Assembly (NCBI GenBank): GCA_941918925.1
Contig: OW799237.1
Coordinates: 111,818,515 to 111,882,514, forward strand
Source of the DNA: Phyto melanocephala
Taxonomy: Eukaryota; Arthropoda; Insecta; Diptera; Rhinophoridae
DNA: 64,000 nucleotides
Direction of reading: 5' to 3'
A model generated the notes under the pieces. It saw only the letters and a list, made by a program, of their open reading frames with translations. It did not search any database and was not told where the DNA came from. Positions 59,739 to 64,000 of the stretch are shown one piece after another. A program made the position numbers and the translations under genes. Position 1 is the stretch's first letter. The number at the start of each line of letters is the position of its first letter.

Positions 59739-62666
59739 TCATTCAAAATAACCCTTTTTTGTAGCACCTTCAACAATTGCCTGAATAGCAACAAAAGCTT
59801 CTTGAGCTGTAGGTAAAATCTCTTCGGCTGGTAAAATAAACATGTCTTGACTATCGGGTGGGCCACGCAATTCAAAAGTGTAGGCAATAGGTATGTTATG
59901 AATAGCATAAGCCCAATCCACGCTATCACCACTGGATGGATAAATAGTTTCAATTGAACTACCGCTTGTATAATCACGACCTGAAACTTGTTTTATGGCA
60001 CTTGAGGCCAATTGGCCCAACTCTTTAAGGTCATCGTAGTTATATGCATGTTTCTTGGTGTAACCATAAGGAAACATTATCATTTGCGAATAGGAGTGTA
60101 AGGCTATATATGCCGTAATCTTTTCTTTTCTCACATTATCTCCTATAAATTTCATTAATCGCTGTGTCTCTAACTCGGAACCAGCTGATGGTCCTGAGTA
60201 ATCATAGCGACTGGGATCACTACTGCTGCCAGTTGAATTCCAGTGATCAGGGTAATTGCGGTTTAAGTCTACTCCACGATTAATGCCAAACAATTGACGA
60301 TTTTTGCGCCACATACGATCATGTTCGAAAGTGAATTTATAACCATCAGGATTAACGCTGGGAAATATAATCCAATTGTAGTTTTTGGCCAGACTTTGTA
60401 CACTTTCATCGTTTGATGTAAGCAGCAAGTTAATAATAAAAGTAGCCGTGGCAGGGGCAATCCATTCACGAGCATGTATACCCGATTCTATAAATATGGT
60501 TTTATTATGGGGATTGTGGGAAATTTTTACACCCTTAATGGGAACACCTTGTGTACTATTGCCCATATTAAGCAGTGTTACTACATAAGGATATCTCTTC
60601 TCTAACGATTGCAACCATTCATAAATGGTTTCGAGATGGTAATAATGATGCCAGTCAAATTTTAAAATATCTGTGCCGATAGGTAAAACTGAAGCATAGT
60701 TTTTATCGATTTTTTCTTGGAAATTATAGGTCTGGAAAAAAAGAAAACACGAAATATTTAAATCGGATAAAAAATTAGGTTAAGATTAAACTTATTCTTT
60801 TTATTTTAATTTCTTAATTATATATTATTTTTCTTAATTAATTTATATTTTTTACACAATATTTACATTTGTATTTTTCAAGTGTATTTTTATAGCTTTC
60901 TGTGCAATATTTACGTATTAGAAGTATCTTTTTAATTTTATCAAATAATAAAAAAGTGACAACTTTATAAAATTAGCTTACAAAAGCTTTTGTAAATCAA
61001 GACTTCTTTTCGTGAGCACGTACATATGTATATACTCGCTGTATATACTCAAAAATCTTATTGCAATAACGTTTATTTCAGTATTGGTTGGACTATAAAT
61101 TGGGTACAATTTAAAGAAAAATACTACATACTATATTGATGTAAGTACACATTTAAAAAAAGTGGGCGTTATAGTTGGTGCGGTAAAAAAAAGTACAAAA
61201 GGCGTGGCGTTGAGGGGTATGAAAAATAAATGTTGGACGATTCTCAGATCGAGCCATTTCGGAGGAGATTAAACTCCACGACACCAGAACTTTATATACA
61301 GTGCTGTCTGGGTAGAGTGAACCCCCGATGCTATGAATACCTCGTTACAGAGAACACCAGAATGTTTACATTGAATACTCTGTAGAGTGAACACTCATGA
61401 ACCTCTATAGAGTGAACATACTTTATAGTGAGTTTTTAGGTTTGGCAAATGAGAAAAACAATGAAAAATAGTATAAAAATTAAATAGAACATAAAATAAC
61501 GGTATAGTAACGATTCTTTTAGAGTAGGTTTGTCAAGTTACTCTCATAAATGCGCATTCTACGAAGTGTTAATTTATTTAATGTGCTGTTTATAGAACGC
61601 GAACGCTTACTTTGAGTGGACGTTTTGCCTGTAATTTGTTTTTGTTACAAAAACAAATTACAGGCAAAACGTCCACTCAAAGTAAGCGTTCGCGTTCTAT
61701 AAACAGCACATAAGTCTGCGCGCATGTTCCATTAAGGTCGTGTCTCATTCCATTAAGGTCGTGTTTCAAAATAATTGGTGTTATATAATGGTTACATAAA
61801 AATGGATTCAAAAAAAAAGAAAGCATTTATCCTTAAAACAAAAAATCGACATTATAAAAGAAATTGAAAAGGGTGCTAGTGTTATTTTTTTGGCACAGCG
61901 TTTCAACCTTGATTTAGTGAACAACCTGGGTATACTGAAATCACTCTGTAAAAATTAGTTCACTCTACCCAGACATCACTGTATTATATTTGTTTAAACG
62001 CTATAATGCATACATACATATATTTATAAAAATACAATGTTTTTAAGAAGTAAATGTATTCAATTTGAATAGAAATTTGTTTACCTTTAAGACAATAACA
62101 TTTTTTTTTACAAATTTTTTTCAAGGACATACGGACAAAGTGTGTTTGTCCTGTTTATGTTTTAATGGATTTAATCAAAAAAATGCATACCGTTTAACTA
62201 AGTATTTTATTTAATTTTGTATGTTTTTCTATTTTAAAATTCTAGTAAACCACTTAAAATTTTTTTTATTCGAATTTTTTGATGTGTTTAAATTAAAACA
62301 AAAAATTTAACAAACACCATTTAATTTTATTTACATTTTAACTACAATATTTATTACTCTCTTTCAACTCACCAATATACGATATTTGACCTGATAGTGT
62401 TCAAGCAAATCTGCTAAATTTGCAACTTTATGGGCTGCAACTAAAATCGTTAACTTCTGTCCCACTTCACGGGCATGTCCCATAAAAGACATACTATCAC
62501 TTTGCTCCTCTAATTTTTTGAATAGATTAACATGTTCTTCGGTATCAATTTCCACGCTATAGACACGGTAATTATCGTAACGTGATTGATCTTTAAAGGA
62601 TTTTGTACAAAAATCATTTTTTGTATCAAATGCGATAGAACCGCTAACCGATTTTGACACTGACAT
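59739..62666 (-). CDS. Zinc carboxypeptidase, M14 family, A-type (copy 2)
   Basis: Exons 62373-62666 and 59739-60731 give 428 residues from the ATG at 62666. Exon boundaries and phase equal those of copy 1, and the catalytic exon has the same length (993 bp); the proteins are alike through most of their length. All catalytic residues are present: HARE, WRKNR, DLNRN, ALHSYSQ, IYPSSGDSVDWAY and YTFELRG, with Val at the specificity position. The odd point is the start. The ORF begins MSVSKSVSG at the position of copy 1's MSESNS, after its signal peptide. In-frame DNA upstream reads FILFIA, like a signal-peptide core, but a TAA precedes it. A TTCATAG acceptor 2 bases before the ATG could instead join an unseen upstream exon. 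The intron holds a pogo-like element. Confidence 0.88.
61299..61981. mobile_element. pogo/Tigger-like DNA element in carboxypeptidase intron
   Basis: Inverted ends CAGTGCTGTCTGGGTAGAGT and its near-reverse, ending ACTCTACCCAGACATCACTG, with TA on both sides (61297-61298, 61982-61983). Near the right end, 61834-61955 on the plus strand reads LKQKIDIIKEIEKGASVIF, LAQRFNLDLVNN, the CENP-B/pogo-type helix-turn-helix. An ATG-containing start (MDSKKK) lies just upstream but out of frame. No DDE domain remains, so it is non-autonomous. A perfect hairpin element is nested at 61582-61710. Confidence 0.8.
61582..61710. mobile_element. Perfect hairpin MITE, 64-bp arms, 1-nt loop
   Basis: Arm 61582-61645 is the exact reverse complement of 61647-61710, with only T61646 between. 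It starts TGTGCTGTTTATAGAACGCG. TAA flanks both sides (61579-61581, 61711-61713), which fits a 3-bp TWA duplication of PIF/Harbinger type. It is nested in the pogo-like element and inside an intron of carboxypeptidase copy 2. Confidence 0.85.
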
Positions 62667-62828
62667 TGCTATGAATAAAATAAATTAAATAACTATAGTC
62701 TGCTCAACGTATTTCAACAATTGTTTGCCATAACGTTAAAATATTTCTCCAATACATACACTTCGTTTTCGTAATTGCTCAAATTTTCTTTTTCTTTTTC
62801 TACATATGTTTAAAATAAATATGAGTTA

Positions 62829-62959
62829 CCCCCATACCTAAACAAGAGCGTTGAGCGTCAAGCGTTGGAGTTTTACATGTGTTTTGTTTTTGTTACAATA
62901 ACAAAATACATACAAAATTGCAACGCTTGACGCTCAACGCTCTTGTTTAGGTATAGGGG
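62829..62959. mobile_element. Hairpin MITE upstream of carboxypeptidase copy 2
   Basis: Left arm CCCCCATACCTAAACAAGAG then CGTTGAGCGTCAAGCGTTG; the right arm reverses it, ending GGTATAGGGG. The arms span nearly the whole 131 bp, with some mismatches near the centre. TTA flanks both ends (62826-62828, 62960-62962). The centre GTTTTTGTTACAA and the arm word GTTTT before it resemble the hairpin at 61582-61710, so the two may be distant relatives. It lies 163 bp before the gene's ATG. Confidence 0.8.
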
Positions 62960-63089
62960 TTAAACAAATAGTTTTTTATCTAAATAGTAACTTGCTCTAT
63001 TTTGAGTAAATTTTTAAAATACGAGTATCTAAAATAAATACCTAGATAAGTTGTCTTTATTTTTTCTGTTATAAATACAAATGTGTATA
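62960..63089. other. AT-rich flank
   Basis: Short AT-rich segment. No feature recognised. Confidence 0.4.
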
Positions 63090-63771
63090 ACAGGGATGGC
63101 AGAATTAATACAGTTGTGCTTTTTTAAATACTACTTAAATGCGAAAAGTACAATGGTACACTAATGGCTTATTTAGTACAATTAAGGAATCTTCCCAGTT
63201 TTAGCAATTTTACATGGCAACTGATCATTGTTGCTGATGTTGAAACATTAAAATCTTACAAAGATTCGAATGTAAGCGATTTATGGGCAACAGTTTCTAA
63301 AATAGAAAATGGGACAAATGAATAAATGTTTCTAATACTTACAAAAATTGTAAGAGGAATATTATTAGTTACACATTTACAGCAAATATTGAAATAATCT
63401 TTTTTTACTAAAATATAATTAAAACCAAAGAGAGAATTGTGATTTCGAAATCGATTTATATAAGTAGTAACTTAATTAATAAGAGGTTCGTAAGTCAAAT
63501 TTCCATAGAAAATTAGTTTAATAAACCCTTTTTAAACCTTTAATAACTTTTTAGGAATAAGGAATATAAGTAGTTTATACATATTCAATACTGAATTGCT
63601 TTTTTTACAAATGGAACTTAATGTAGCTTTTTATATCCTTAATAAATCTGATTAAAAAATTATATAAGTAAAAACAATGTGTTTTAGTACAATTAAGGTA
63701 AAAAAGTAAAAATTTTCAAGCTATGTACCTATATGGTACAATTTTAAATTTCTTGATGCCATCACTTGTGT
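63090..63771. mobile_element. Possible old hAT-like remnant
   Basis: CAGGGATGGCAGAATTAATA at 63091 and, reversed, a similar end in GATGCCATCACTTG near 63758 could be decayed inverted ends. TTTAGTACAATTAAGG is repeated at about 63171 and 63684. No target duplication and no transposase frame. Low confidence. Confidence 0.3.
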
Positions 63772-64000
63772 TTAGCACTTTCCTAAATTATCTCTTAAAT
63801 AAGGTGCTGGTTAAAATATAAACATTTTTTATGAAATTCTAAACAGAGAATATTACATGTTACTTGTAAGTTTTGTACCTATTTGCATATTTTATTTTTC
63901 CATTCTTTTTTTCTTTGTAAATGGACTTAGAATATCTGTGATATATTTTGTATTTCTATTTTCATGAGTTGTTGAATTTTGTGTTATTCTTATCAGTTTT
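63772..64000. other. AT-rich window end, no feature
   Basis: Nothing recognised to the end of the window. Confidence 0.4.

Noticed and set aside
1..64000. CRISPR arrays, bacterial operons, ribosome binding sites, tRNA or rRNA genes
   Set aside because: The sequence is an insect nuclear genome with introns; repeats are dispersed transposons and no tRNA or rRNA signature was seen.

Overview
This is AT-rich animal nuclear DNA. Long protein-coding genes are broken by many short GT-AG introns. The protein sequences and transposons (mariner, hAT-like, pogo-like, Jockey-type debris) point to a dipteran, most likely a higher fly of the house-fly/blow-fly kind. I saw no rRNA, tRNA, CRISPR or viral gene.

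Layout. Positions 1-18,144 are mostly repeat-filled intergenic DNA: three decayed mariner copies, small inverted-repeat elements, a recurring repeat of up to about 870 bp (called the R family here), and two candidate minus-strand coding exons (14218-14265 and 2683-2790). Rme-8/DNAJC13 (18145-30553, plus) follows, reconstructed as 23 exons and 2412 residues. A two-exon gene for a 131-residue membrane protein lies at 31966-32693 (minus). MED23 (34072-40318, plus) has 17 exons, 1480 residues and a glutamine-rich tail. A peroxisomal acyl-CoA oxidase (42444-53470, minus) has 7 exons and 668 residues. Its 7-kb first intron is packed with nested transposons, and another intron holds a complete-ended mariner. 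METTL25B/RRNAD1-like (54202-56044, plus; 5 exons, 470 residues) is transcribed away from the oxidase. Two tandem M14 zinc carboxypeptidase genes (56719-58376 and 59739-62666, both minus) close the gene part.

The genes do not form one pathway. Rme-8 acts in endosomal sorting, MED23 in Mediator-dependent transcription, the oxidase in peroxisomal beta-oxidation, and the carboxypeptidases in extracellular (probably gut) protein digestion. The two carboxypeptidases are clearly a duplication.

The most distinctive content is mobile DNA. One hAT-like family is recognisable at three loci by its CAAGGCATAT ends and exact 8-bp target duplications; one copy carries a retrotransposon fragment. There is a hAT element with exact 8-bp duplications, a mariner with TA duplications, a pogo-like element with a perfect 64-bp-arm hairpin inside it, and a perfect 126-bp-arm inverted repeat inside a MED23 intron. 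I found no convincing new multi-gene system. The best leads are the hairpin elements, the second carboxypeptidase's damaged signal-peptide region, and the candidate small gene at the left.
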